Below, in pieces: positions 36,701-48,087 of a stretch of DNA of 64,000 bases. The translations under genes were made by a program, and so were the position numbers. Under the pieces are notes generated by a model. It did no database searches and was not told where the DNA came from. It saw only the letters and a program-made list of their open reading frames with translations. Position 1 is the first letter of the stretch. The number at the start of each line of letters is the position of its first letter. Source of the DNA: Bilabrum cf. latius (taxonomy: Eukaryota; Bigyra: Bicosoecida; Bigyra; Bicosoecida); the NCBI GenBank assembly GCA_965178125.1, contig OZ237755.1:558001-622000 (forward strand), written 5' to 3'.

Positions 36701-37017
36701 GCCTAGGTCGATCAGAAGCGCTCCGGTCGCTGCCGCAGCTGCAGGGCACAGTGGAGAGGTGGGCGCCGGGCAGGGCTGAAACCGCCGTTGTGATGCCTGG
36801 GAACGAGCGGGCGTTTCTCGATCGGGCTGGCAGCGTCGTCACGGTTCGGGTGGACTGCGCTCCGATGCAGCCCACTTCATTCGCGCAGCAGGCGTGCGCA
36901 TCGGGCAGCGTGCTCGGCTCGGCCGTCTCGTTCTCAGTGTCCACCGACCCGGGGGCAGGCGTGCTTGCCGCGGCAGCGTCCCAAGTCCCGACGGCGGATG
37001 GCTTCGACAGCAGCTGA
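33726..37017 (+). CDS. Secreted GH2 beta-galactosidase-like enzyme with a Cys-rich N-terminal module
   Basis: Exons 33726-33894, 33985-35768 and 35953-37017 give 1005 aa ending in TGA; introns are GTGAG-GCAG. A signal peptide (MMRLYRLALMISSCLAG) precedes a short Cys-rich segment, DCRLYCCSRPDCYAWQW, like modules found before other secreted hydrolases. GH2 motifs follow: VQVPHDFVIG with TAG at 34251, GSGHWYEGGGIRR, YKIQGIRAMGGN (TAG at 35178), SHNPP, acid/base region VIVWSSCNEGEC, nucleophile region LVASESSS, WTAYDYRGEPRPYWP across the second intron, and SYGQYDLSGFAKP (TAG at 36004). The TAG-encoded Gln fits the family at all three places. Expected to cleave beta-galactosides or related sugars outside the cell or in a vacuole; exact substrate not predictable. 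It lies 107 bases after the ABCA gene. Confidence 0.93.
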
Positions 37018-37386
37018 AGTGGTCACCAGAAATACAGAAATACATTGTTGGGTAAAGATTCCATAAGCACCCAGATGCACCGTCGCCCCAGAAGGGGTTT
37101 GGGTGATCACCTAGATCCAGAGGAGCCCTAAAACAAGGACTACAAGACCCCCGACCCTTTCAGGCCAAAGGCCCCCCGTTCTCAGCCTATGCCGCCGAGT
37201 TCCCATTCTTCGCCATCAGTGTGGTCCCCCACAGGCCCCCAGCCTGTTGCCTGTCACCCCTGGCCTCTATTGTGACGTGCTGATTAACCTCCATTGATCT
37301 CGATTTGCACTGCCTGTTTCACTACCTTTGCCGCTTAGTCTATTATCGGGAGCGATGCTATTATTCATACCTTCCCCTGATACACA
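37018..37386. other. Intergenic region, nothing recognised
   Basis: About 370 bases between the GH2 gene and the next plus-strand gene. It must hold the end of one transcript and the promoter of the next. I see no exon, repeat or RNA gene that I can support. Confidence 0.5.
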
Positions 37387-39638
37387 ATGAAGGCAGTGAG
37401 CGATTGAAATTGTGCTCTGTCTGTGGTTTCTGGGTTTTGAGTTGCCGACTAGGCTTGCTTGACGGGCATCTCTCTGGCTTATACGCAGGTCAAGGCATCA
37501 AGGAAACGGCCCAGAAATGATGTTATGTCCAAATCGATCGCGGAACCGGAGGTGCATGTGCCAATGCACGACGGTGCTTCCCCCGTTAGGACGAACGTAA
37601 GCAAGATGCTTCATCGCGTCCAACTCTTTCGAACCAGGCCGAATTGTGCACGGTATCCGTGAATCATAAACTAGTCTTGCAGGCGCATATACTGGAGTCT
37701 AGCAAGAAAAAGCGACGAAAGTCGGGCAAGGGCGGTGGCCGAAGGCGCGCGTACCAAGACTTCGCTTTGCCCCCAACTGCGCAGCCCTGGCCAGAGTCTT
37801 CGCAGCGTAGAAAGTACATAGTGGAGTTGCTAAGCAGTGGTAGAAATGGTATGGAACGTCTGGCTGAGCGGCGACGTTGGGCCGATGCTATCGCGTCGTT
37901 CTTGGATTCCGATGACTTGTGCCAGCAAGCCGCCCTTCGTGTCCTACAGTGGGATTCAATGCAGCCAGAAAGCTGTATAGAGCATACACAAGACGGATTT
38001 TTCCGCTTCAAACCGGGGACTCCACCGTTTCGCGCGACAGACAACCCTGAATACCGCCGCCGAGAAGGCGCCGTTAGGCGAGCGCCAAGCGGCTGCTGGG
38101 AGGTTCGGCCAGTAGAGCATGCCACTGGGTTCTGCTTTCCGAGAAGAAATAGATTGAGGGCGCAGGGACAGCAGTCCGCTGACGCTGCCAAAGCGTGGCA
38201 GGTCACCATCACGTTTCAGCCCATCGGGCCCAGCAGGCCTGGCAAGTTGGGCAAGACTATGCGGCGTGGCGTGGCGGTGCAGCGGCTCATCAAAGGAGCT
38301 CGCACAGATGCAGTGAGCCTGACAAGACGGCTAGGGTCACCATCAAGCCCATAGGCGAACTGCGACGAGGACGTGCAGGGATTTTTTGACCTATTGCTGG
38401 AGCGAGGCATCCTGCAGGATATGGCCACGAACGGCGCCTTGCAGGCAGCCAGGCCACCGCAGCAGATGAAAAATGCTCTAAATCACACTGTGCAGGCACA
38501 GTCTTCATCAAGTGAGTCACTGTCCGGGCGCTCTTCCCATTCGGGCGGCTCGTTGGCAAGCAACAGCGAAAGCGGGAGCGGTTCAGTTGCGCCCCCCGCC
38601 GCTAAAGCGCCCCGGTTAACGGCCAGTGCAGCACCCGCCAAACGTGTGATTTCACCAGCATCCAGCAGGCCCTCGGAACGAAACGATTAGATGAATCCGA
38701 GGCTTGGGCGAGAGAGACTGCCCGTGGTACAAGCACCCTCCGGGACACCTGGCCCAGCCCACGGTAGATCTAGTCGACCAGTAGCTTTTCCAAACGCTGC
38801 GCATAGAGCAGCGGGAACCGCCCAATATCCTGTACCGGTCCCACCCGCAACTCGAGGGGCAGATGGGCGGACTCATGGCGGCGCGATGGCTTTGGCAGGC
38901 ACAAGACCACCCGCAGTGTCGAGTAGCCACCTTCCGCATATTAATGGTCCGGCCAGCACAACAAGCGCAGAGGCAGCAGCAGCAGTAGCGGCAGCGGCGG
39001 CGGCAGCAGCTGCTGCGGCATCTACTGCGTCTGACTTGAAGAAGCCGCTTACAAGCAGCCCCAGCCTCAGTCCTCTGAGCAGCCCACGCGTGCCCAGCAG
39101 CCCTCAGCTGTTCGAGCGCCCGCAACATCCAGCAGTAGCAATGTCCTGGTCTGCATCCCACGCTGGCATGTCCCCAACCTACGCGTGGCACCAGTCGAGC
39201 ACCAGCGCACCAGTGAGACAGGGGGCAAGCGGCGGATCTGCGCGCGCTGCTCACGGAAATTCCAGCAGATGGTCACCGGATGGGCCACACTACGCCGTGT
39301 CGTAGCAGGGCTGGCACGCGGTCAGGTCCGGTCAACCACCTGATAGAATTGGCCCGGAGCTCGGGGGCAGCATGCGCGGGAGCGGACGATCATCTGTGGC
39401 GTCACTGGTGGATCTGCACGGCGTGCGTCCGGGTGTAGGACCATAGTTGGAGTCCAGCCATCTCGGGGCCCAAGCCAGGCAGGTTATCTCGTCTGATTCG
39501 GAGACGAGCGCGTCTGATTCGGAGGCCGACCCGATGCACATTGTTGCGGCTGCAGCTGCAGCCGCTGCCGCGCTGGCTGCAACAGAAGGTGACGTGCAGA
39601 TGGTCCCTCGCGTACCGTCTTCTGAGGGCATTAGGTGA
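37387..39638 (+). CDS. Unknown basic, probably nuclear protein
   Basis: Best model: exons 37387-37395 (ATG AAG GCA only), 37489-37596 and 37683-39638, 690 aa, ending in TGA. Both introns obey GTRAG-GCAG and are 93 and 86 bases. If the 9-base first exon is wrong, translation would start at the in-frame ATG 37525. TAG codons are at 38352, 38688, 39303 and about 39444. The N-terminus is strongly basic (KASRKRPRND; SKKKRRKSGKGGGRRR), typical of nuclear targeting. Residues about 60-250 look folded, with YIVELLSSGRNGMERLAERR, AIASFLDSDDLCQQAALRVL and FFRFKPGTPPF. The rest is Ser/Ala-rich, with a 14-residue poly-Ala tract near 39000 and an acidic SDSETSASDSEAD near the end. No family recognised. Confidence 0.7.
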
Positions 39639-39797
39639 TGCTACGGTGGGTTTCGTTGACGAGTACTAATATATATGTCGTTTCCATGGGCTTGTACCTT
39701 GTAATAATCCAAGTGAATGATTGGATCTCGAATTGAATCTTGGTGCGTCATCTTCGACGCATTCCGGCGTTTGCTGCCTTGCCCGGACCCACACTTC

Positions 39798-42605
39798 TCA
39801 GTCTTCCTTCCCGCCAGCTCCGGTACGTCCAACCAAGGCAGCGCTGTTTCTCCCCTCGTCGCTTGGACGTTTCGAACGCAGCACAATCTGCGGCTAGAGA
39901 AGCACCCGTCCCGCCGCCCAGCCCGACCACGTGTCATCGCCTCTAGTGCCAGCACCAATCGTGCACGCGAACGCCCGAGTGACTCTGGCTAAACTCATGC
40001 CAATCTCCACTGCGGCCCTCTCGTAGCGAGCGATATCGCTCGACTGCTGTTCCACCCTGATCTGACCGCTTCGCACAACCTCTCGCTGCTTGGCACGGAC
40101 TGCCTGGCACAGCACGGAGTCAGCAGTGCAGCTAGGTCCAGCACTGGATTCCGTGCCCGGTGGCTGGCTTTGATCAGTGAGGCTGCAATTTAGGCTTGCT
40201 ACCGCAGTTGCGTCAATAGCCCGAGCTGCAGCGTATGCTGCAAGCAGCGATGCGCCGTATCGCTCTCGGCTGGCCACTGTGCTCGTCCACGTGCCCATGT
40301 ATCCATCCACGTCGGCTTCCTCACGCACCCACACCGCCAGCACTGGCCTGCATGCGTACAAAGCACCACCAAGTGGGCTCATGCCACTGCCACGTCGTCC
40401 AGCCGATAGCGTACCGCACATTATGAAGTGCAATTGCTGCAGGAATAGCCTCGTCACAAAGCCAACGGGGTCAAGGCAGAGGCTACCCACGCAATCCCAA
40501 ACGAAAACGAACACCCACTTAATGCCAAGAGGCGCTACGAGCACCATGTACCTGCACGCAGACATGCCAACGAATGCCGGCAGCACCAGAATCATCCCCC
40601 CAATGGTCGTGATCAGGGTACACACGAACGCGAAGGAGCCCCACACTGTTGCGATCCAACGACCGTCGCGCAGCGGCTGCTAAACGTACTGACCGAAGTA
40701 CGCTTGCAACCCGCTGTACTCACGCTCCAAGGCGGTCAATACGATGGTCCAGGCAACCTGCCCTGCTGGTAGGAGAGCCGCTGCGAATCCATTCTGTTGA
40801 ATGCACTGCATGCGTGCATTTGCCCTTGCCTCCATAGCCGCCTCGTCATCAGCTACGATGCTGCGTGTTTTGTCGAGCAGAGCCTGCGTATCGGTGGCCT
40901 TGCCGGGGTTCTGACCCACGGTGCCAAGCAGAGCAGCAGACGCGCCAAAGTGCAGGTGGCACAGGGCAGGACAGCCAGGCACCTGCCTGCCCTTCCAGGC
41001 GATTGCGGCTGCCGGTGCGGATAATGCATCGGAGTATGTTGGCAATACGGTCTCGTCTTGACGCCCAGCCAACTAGAGCAGCAGCTAGCATACCAACGAG
41101 TATGCTTTCGCAGCGGCACCTTCGCACCATCGCCATGTCCGGCTGATCGTGCCGCCGCACAGCACGTTGTCAAGTCGGCAGGCGAGCCAGCTCGGCACTC
41201 GGATGATGGCATCCGTGGCAGTCCACCTGACCCTCGGCAGCACAGAGTCGAGCGAGTTCACGACCGAGGGCGACCGCATGGCACGAATCATGGCTCGAGC
41301 GGCGGTCGACTCCTCCTACTCCCATCGGTCCTACTGCTAGGTCCTGCAGTCCATGTGTGGGCGGGTTGGTGAGCGGTAGTCAGCGGATACCCTGGCTGAC
41401 CCGGAGGCTGCGCCAGTGCTCGCGGTTGCACCATGCTGCTCGCTTGGCCTAGCACGCCGCAGCAAGGCAACAAGGCTGTCCATCGCTGCTGCGGCGTCAC
41501 GGCCAGCACAACCGCACGAATCGCGCAACGACTGCGCCAACGACCCTCCTGCTCCTTGGCCGCGATTGATAGCTGCTGTGCCTGAGCCCTGACCCCCGCT
41601 GCCGAGGGGGCTCTCAGCTCCTTCTGCCGTTGAAACTGACTGCGGCTCTTGGCCTTTATCTTTGCCTTCATCGTCGCCTTTGCACTCCCCGCCTTTGCCG
41701 ATTTCGTTGTTGGATGGTGCTGCTTGCGACCGGCTGTCGGTGCCTTCTGTGTCTGCCACGATTCCCAGAACACAGCTGGCCAGTCCAATGACAACGTCGG
41801 CTCTGTTTGCATTCAAACTGGAGAGCCTGAGCGCTCGAACGCCCCTCCAGTTTGCCCACACGTGCACGCCGGTCAGCACCAGGAACATGCTCCAAGCAAC
41901 GGATCGGTCTGAGCCGGCCCAGCCGGCGAGTGCCCAGCCGAGAACCAAGCCAAGTAAAGTAACAAACGTTTCTTGTGAATTCTCTTTGGCTGCAACGTCT
42001 GCCTGGTTCCCTGCCCTCGCCAGGTGAGCCGAGATGGCAGCCCTCGTCGATCCCGCGGCCACCCCACACACGGCCTTCAGGATGTTCGACACGCAAGCTG
42101 CAACTATTAGCGCAGTCATGGAGGGGGTAAACACGCCCTAGGACTCCTCGATTGACAAGTCGTCCTAACTGTGTGGAGAGAGCAGCGGCAGCAGCATGTC
42201 TACCGTCAGCGCTACATCGTTCGAGACGTCAGCCAGCAGCCGGTAGAACTTGACTTCGCTGTCGAAACCCCTACCAGACTGCCACGCAAACAACAAGCCG
42301 CCGATCATGCCTGCCCCATCTCTTATGAGCCACTGCTGCGTCGCTGCAGCGGCGGTTGCACTTGCAGCCCCAACCCCAACACTGCTTAGTACCGCTTGAG
42401 TACACAAAACCCCTCGTAGATACGAACAAAGAGCTTGAATAGTATCGTACACCTGGAATTCAACGTATTCCGGAGCCACTGATGTGGGGAACCCGGCTGG
42501 CACGAATATGCTAGCGATCGAATCGAACGCGCTGCTTCCCTCTGCATTAGATTCCAATCGCACGGCATTTGGGTCCACGTCACTGAAAGCAAATCTGTCT
42601 CTCAT
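39798..42605 (-). CDS. RUS-family (DUF647, RUSF1-like) membrane protein with extra C-terminal region
   Basis: One frame of 935 aa to TGA at 39798-39800, with about nine TAG codons, several clustered near 41300-41337. The start at 42605 (MRDRFAFSDVD) is the first ATG before the conserved part; a 5' exon is not excluded. Residues 30-290 match RUS1/C16orf58: FVPAGFPTSVAPEYVEFQVYD, TQAVLSSVGVGAA, WLIRDGAGMIGGLLFAW, RLLADVSNDVAL, then ACVSNILKAVCGVAAGSTRA, QADVAAKENSQETFVTLLG. RUS proteins are linked to UV-B signalling and plastid or auxin biology in plants; the molecular activity is not settled. The family is usually 430-600 aa. The last about 500 residues here add a charged linker and further hydrophobic spans (VWGSFAFVCTLITTIGG, MILVLPAFVGMSACRYMVL), which could be a fusion. 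Confidence 0.85.
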
Positions 42606-42822
42606 TGAACAAAGTATCGGCAGTAAGCTGGATTGACGCTGGTGCACACGAAATGCGCCGATTTTGATCCATAGATTGCTCCGGATCAACCAACCATTAT
42701 TGGTGTTGTCTTTCAGAAATTTTAGCGACAATGGCGCGAAATACTACTAACTGCTATATTACAGCTGTGGTTGTGCCTAACTACGGACAAAACAAGAGCT
42801 CGGTGCCTAGATCCAAGTGCAA

Positions 42823-44935
42823 TCAGAATCCGATCGGGTGCTTGGCGTTGTAGCCCTCCGCCTCGAAGACAGCGTCGGCCACAGCGTGGCGGTACTTGTC
42901 CAGATCCTTGACAGAATCAGTGGAGAACTCTCGCACGTTCGCTCGCACGCGCTCGATTGCCTCCAGAGCGAACGCGTTCGCCAAATCGGCCTCGTGGCTG
43001 GCGGTCTCGGAGCCCTCGGAGATCGCCTTGGCGGCGCGAGACGTGGCGGCAGTCGCTGCGGTCAGATCAATGATGCAATCCGCAACCCTCTCGAGGTGCA
43101 TCTGCTGGTCGATGATCTTCTTCCCGTACTTCATGAGGAGGTCGCGGGCGCCCGCCCCGAAGATGGCCGTGCCCTCCTCCACGGCGCTCGCGGCGGGCTT
43201 GAGCTGAGAGGGGGCCCAGGAGAGGGATGGGCGGTCAGGCATGCCCAGGCGCGCCTTGGCCATGTCCAGCGCCACGGGAGCGATGGTGCCCAGGTTCGCC
43301 AAGGGGTTCTTCATGGCATCCTAGACGGGCTTGAGGTCCTTGCCCAGCGACTGGAGGCCCGTCAGGGCGATGAAGAGCCGCAGGATGTCGTTTGTTCCCT
43401 CGAAAATGCGGAAGATCCTAAGGTCCCTCAGCACCCTCTCATACCCCGCGTCCGTCATGAACCCAGTGCCCCCGAGCACCTGGATGGTCTCATCCGCCAC
43501 CCACCACGCGCTCTCGGACGCGAAGATCTTGGAGGCAGCCGCCTCGAGCTGGTAGTCCTGCGCGCCCCTGTCCATGTTCCCTGCGACCATGTATGCCATG
43601 GCCTCGGTCGCGTACAGCCTCGTGTTCATGCCGGCGATCTTGCCCTTGATTAGGCCGAACTCTTTGAGGGTCTTGCCGAACTGCACGCGCTGGACTGCGT
43701 GGTCCGTGGCGCCCTTGATGCAGGTCCTCATGGTTCCGCTAAGCGCGGCGCCCATTCCGAATCGCCCGTTGTTGAGGATGGCCATCGCCACCTTGAAGCC
43801 TCCACCCACCTCGCCCAGCACGTTCTCCTTGGGAATCTTGACGTTGTCGAAGTGCACCTCGGCCGTGTTGCTGCACTTGATGCCCATCTTCTTCTCGGGC
43901 GGCCCGTTGGTCACGCCGCCGAACCCCCTCTCGACGATGAAGGCAGTCACCTTGTCCTTGGTCTCGCCCGTCTTTGGGTCCTTCACCGGGGTCTGGGCGA
44001 ACACGGTGAAGATCTCGGCCATGCCGCCGTTGGAGATCCAGATCTTGCCGCCGTTTAGGACGAAGTGGGAGCCGTCCTCGCTGGGCTCGGCGCGGGTGCG
44101 GATGGACGCGGCGTCCGAACCCGAGGAAGGTTCGGTGAGAGCAAAGGCTGCAATGTTCTCGCCGGTGGCGAGCTTGGGGAGGTACTTCGCCTTCTGCTCG
44201 TCGTTTCCAACCAGCAGGATTCCCTTGTAGCCGATGCTCTGGTGCGCTCCCAGGAAGATACCGACTCCCAGGTCGTGCGCGCCAACGATCTGCACCATGC
44301 GAGCGTAACCCGTGTTGCTGAGGCCGACGCCGTCATACTCCATGGGCACCTGCAAGCCGAACGCGCCGAGCTCACCGAGTCCCTTCTGGATTTTCTCTGG
44401 CACCGATGCGTTCTGATCATTAGCCATGGCGTCGTTCTCATTCTCAAAGAACTTCTCGACGGGGTCCACGAACTGCTGCACCATCTCAGCCTCCTCGCCC
44501 TCCAATACGGACGGGAACGGGTGCACAGCGCTCGTTTCGATCCTTCCAGCAAACAAACCGCGTGCAAATGATGGGTAGTCGGCCCTGCGAAGAGCGAGTG
44601 GGCATGCAGATGGTACAAATTGGTGGAGAGGCACCAACACATAGGCACTCTACTATGGCTCGTTGCAACACCCCAGGAGACATACGCAGAAATAAAACGC
44701 TTGAATTGCTATTGAACAGAACTAGTTAAATAAAACACGTAACTTTGATACCAGCATATCTTGTGTGGAGCCCAGATTTTGGAATAGCAACTTGGAACTC
44801 TTTCGCATTGAAAATACTCAAGCAAACTTCGGAAACTCACCCTCCAGCAGCAGACGTGCCCATAAAACGAACACTCCTAAATGATCTGGTCATAGATCCA
44901 GAGGCGGCCGCAAGTCGTCGGGTCATGCGCATCAT
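42823..44935 (-). CDS. ACADVL: Very-long-chain acyl-CoA dehydrogenase, mitochondrial
   Basis: First step of mitochondrial beta-oxidation of long fatty acids, passing electrons to ETF. Two exons: 44935-44841 and 44584-42823, joined over a 256-base GTGAG-GCAG intron, 618 aa, TGA stop. Exon 1 encodes an Arg/Ser-rich presequence ([19 protein letters not shown]). Matches to ACADVL/ACAD9 run the whole length: [75 protein letters not shown], and [14 protein letters not shown] with the catalytic Glu. The C-terminal membrane-binding half typical of VLCAD is present (MKNPLANLG through HPIGF). One TAG at 43321 joins the two halves (KPV-Gln-DAMKNP). Very secure, except for which of two adjacent Met codons is used. 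Confidence 0.96.
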
Positions 44936-45398
44936 GATTAGGTTGGTATTGAATGCGAACGGACGGCCGAAACTATTCGCCGGGATGTCGGTAGTATTTA
45001 TCTTCATCATTTAATCCTGACGTGGGTATATGGAACGTTCGGTTTCGCTCGTGAACTTCGTTTGTATGGCGATTCGAGGAACAACATGATACTTTAAATC
45101 AAGCACCTTTCTTAACCCGTTCATGCAATCCCATGGACTGGCTTGGCACAGCAGGGCTCGAGAAGAACTCAGCATCCAGGCCACCTCTATAGTCCGCGGC
45201 GGCACCATCGCTAACTGGGTGGATTTTAAACCCCCATTTATTTGCTGCATAGCCTAATGTAGGGACGCTTGCATCGATGCTGCCACTGCTAGGAGAGCGC
45301 AGCGAATCGCCTATTGACGCATCGCCACCAAAGAGAACTTGCTCAGGTGGCAGACTACCCGAGCGGGGGCATTCGCGCTCTCCGAGCACACGAGCGCG
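44936..45398. other. Intergenic region with one unexplained open segment
   Basis: About 460 bases between the VLCAD start and the last exon of the small membrane protein, both minus strand. On the minus strand 45389-45099 is open and protein-like (VLFGGDASIGDSL, HERVKKGA, then TGA), but it has no ATG and no GCAG acceptor that keeps the frame. It might be an alternative last exon of the upstream gene. The plus-strand open frame 44745-45014 looks accidental. Confidence 0.4.
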
Positions 45399-46011
45399 TC
45401 ACCATGCATCAGTAGATCTGCAAGCTGGCACGCCGAATTCACCATACCGAGAAATTGCCAGCGAGCGAGCACGCAGGCAAGTGCTTCGAGCCGAGGATGA
45501 CGGTCGGAGGAGCACGGCACGCTCACACGTCTTCGAGCTTGTACCGCTGCTTCACCAAGTCCTCAATAAGTTCTTTTCCTCGTTGAATCTCGTACAGGAA
45601 GTAGGCCATCGTCATCCCGAAGGCCACTGGGATGACAGGCAGCAACACCAGGTGGTACTCGGGGAGACCTTTCGAAGCGAACACGGCAAGCCACAAAAAC
45701 GCAGGAATTACCCCAAGCGCCGCGCCCATGTATACCAACACATGCGTGGCGCGCGTGTACCACTGCTTTCCGTCCCCTCCCTGAAGCGCGTATCCCACTC
45801 CAATGATGACGCACTGCGTAATGAATAGCCCGTACGTAATCTTCAGCTCTGGGCCCTTGAGCACCCCGCCGCGCAGCCCAGACACAATTTCAAGCTGCAA
45901 AGGGGCTTCCCATTCCTATGTCAACAACCAAAATGCGCCGATGCCCAGGAAAAGAGCAAGCATGGCAAACCCGCTCGACGCTCCTCGCTCGAACGTAATC
46001 TAATCCTGCAT
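45399..46011 (-). CDS. Small four-helix membrane protein of unknown function
   Basis: Exons 46011-45527 and 45417-45399 give 167 aa ending KLEDVSTDAW and TGA; the last exon is only 19 bases. If this 109-base GTGAGC-GCAG intron is not spliced, the protein ends at TGA 45523, four residues shorter beyond KLEDV. Two TAG codons (MQDQITF and LLTQEW). Four hydrophobic spans: FAMLALFLGIGAFWLLT, YGLFITQCVIIGVGYAL, ATHVLVYMGAALGVIPAFLWL and VLLPVIPVAFGMTMAYFLY, followed by a charged cytosolic-type helix (EIQRGKELIEDLVKQRY). The start at 46011 is chosen because no GTRAG donor exists upstream; the frame is open a little further 5'. No family recognised. Confidence 0.65.
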
Positions 46012-46435
46012 GAACTGCTCGATTCTTTCATTCTACTCTGCGGGGTGCGAATGCAAAATAGCAATAAGTGTTAGGTGTTGTGCCTCTGGACGGCATACCA
46101 CGAGCCTCAAATGGTGCGGCAGGTCCCACCTTTCGTGGTCAAGATCTACGTTGGCTCTGCCTCTCGCTCAGAGCCACCTGTGGCGGTTTCCGCCGTGCCT
46201 GTCGCTGCATTCCCACGTTTACGGACCATGCTTGATAGCCACTTGTCCTAGTGCACCGATTCAAGCTATGGTATGGCGCACAGAAGCAATCTCCGATTGC
46301 ATGGTCCGGAATGGAAATTTCCGAGAAGTGCACGAATTCAGGCTTCTAGCACTCTGCATTAGATCATTCTCCCCAGCCACTCCTTTGTCGTAGATTTTTT
46401 GAGTGCACCACTTTTTGTTCGCGCGCGCTTTACCC
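46012..46435. other. Divergent intergenic region
   Basis: These 424 bases separate the starts of the small four-helix protein (minus) and the duplicated membrane protein (plus), so they hold both promoters. A short minus-strand stretch near 46060 is open in frame with the former gene. I see no other coding or RNA signal. Confidence 0.4.
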
Positions 46436-47839
46436 ATGGGACCTGTCGCAGTGGCCGCCCTTTCTGGCTTATTCGCCGGAGGCGTAGCAACTCTAGTTAC
46501 GTGGGCTGTAGAGAATTTTGGGGGTCTTCTGGGCGGCGTTCTTGGTACTTTGCCGACCACGATCATACCAGCCACGCTTGGCATAGCTATATCTGTGAAT
46601 GCGGGGCGTGGGGGGGACCATAGCGATGGCAACAAAGAGCTCATGCAAGCAGGCTTCGCGGTGCCGCTATCCATGCTAGCAGATGTTGTTTTCTTGTTGC
46701 AGTGGAGAGTATGGCCAGACCGATTGGGTGGGGGTGGCGTTAGCTTCTCATGTAAGCTTGCGAGCATGATAGGGGTATCTATGGGAATTTGGCTGCTAGC
46801 CGGCGGGTGCGCATTCGGCGTATCGGAACTGGGAGCGACGATGGGCGTGGGAGGGACCGTCACGGTAGGCACCATAGGGCTAGTGGTAGCGGTAGGATTG
46901 GGCATCTGGACAACATGGGATCACCACCCGGCGCCCAAGGGAGCCAATCGAGTGAGCTGGGCCGTAATGCTCGCTCGCGGCGTCTTCGCCGGACTGGCCA
47001 TCTTCGTGTCTGTGCTCGCCGGCCGCACCAGCTCAGTTCTCGCTGGAATTCTTGCGGCATTCCCTGCTATTTTTCTCACGACCATGGTGGCCGTCTGGCT
47101 GGCCCAAGGGGAGGCGGTAACGACCGGTGCTGTGGGGCCGATGATGCTCGGCTCTTGCAGCGTGTCTGTGTACGCCATGCTCTACTCCATACTCGTAGGG
47201 ACCGCGGGGAAGTGGGGCTCCATGGTGCTCTGCTGGCCCCTGAGCGTACTCGTCACATCGGTGCCCATCGTGCTGTACCTCCGGTGGAGGGAGGAAGTGT
47301 ACGAAGAGTACGGTCCCTCTGGGGGAACAAGCGGGGCGGGGGGTCACCATGTTAGGCTGGAGGAGATGGAGGCAGAGGCTTTTGCGGTGGTAGGCTCGGG
47401 GGCAGCTGGGCGAGGCAGCCGAGGGTCGTCGTTCGGGTTTGGGGGACACGGAGCTGGGTAGCCGGCTGCGGGAGTTGCTGGAGGTGCCAGTGGTATTGAT
47501 GCCCACATCGATGCCCTGAGAGGGGCTGAGGCAGGGGGAGATCTGGATAGGTAGCGCGCAGAGGTGCTCGTTAGTTCCGGTATTGCTAGGGAACAAAGCC
47601 GTGAGCTGCTGGGGGGCAGTGGTAGCGGTAGCAATGGCAGACGGGGCGGCGGAGTGATTGCGATGTCTGACAGCGGAGGGGTCAATGCCGGCGCTCATGA
47701 TGCAGCGCGGCGAGTTGTCACCGACGATGCGGCTTCAGCAGCAGCAGAGGGTGACTAGACTCCGGACAGCTAGGGCAGCCGCGCTGCCGATCTGCTCGCG
47801 TCGCCCCGACCTGCTGGACCGGGCAGCCCGATCGTGTGA
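46436..47839 (+). CDS. Multi-pass membrane protein with an internal duplication
   Basis: A single frame of 467 aa starting at ATG 46436 and ending in TGA, with four TAG codons in the last quarter (47459, about 47552, 47756 and 47771). About ten hydrophobic spans. Two similar blocks are visible: residues about 10-50 (GLFAGGVATLV, then GGLLGGVLGTLPTTIIPA) and about 180-225 (GVFAGLAIFVSVLAG, then SSVLAGILAAFPAIFLTT). Both have a small-residue helix, a hydrophilic turn, a G-x-L-A/G-x-x-P helix and a Thr-rich end, as in transporters made by gene duplication. The C-terminal about 130 residues are a Gly/Ser-rich tail. Function unknown; a transporter is an inference from the duplicated architecture. 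Confidence 0.75.
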
Positions 47840-47941
47840 CATTCGTTTCGATCGTGGGGTGCAACCATTTGCAAAGCAATTGCCTTGTTGTGCATGCAGT
47901 CACGCGTTGCCACATGCCCAAGAAATACACCATCAAGTTCG

Positions 47942-47974
47942 CCCCACCCCACCCCACCCCACCCCACCCCACCT
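47942..47974. repeat. (CCCCA)n short tandem repeat
   Basis: About six units of the pentamer CCCCA on the plus strand, that is GGGGT on the minus strand, followed by degenerate CCTCA units. It lies in the 248 bases between two converging stop codons. The G-rich strand could form a quadruplex. Confidence 0.9.
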
Positions 47975-48087
47975 CACCTCAGCCCAACCCCACGCTGAGC
48001 GTGGCCCATCCTGGGGCTCTCAAGCGCACTTGAGCTGCGGGCACAAAGCACCGTCGACTACGCGAGGTGAACGATTCGAGACCAGAC

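Noticed and set aside
45099-45389. Minus-strand open segment as a separate gene
   Set aside because: No start codon and an in-frame TGA just upstream. At most an alternative exon.
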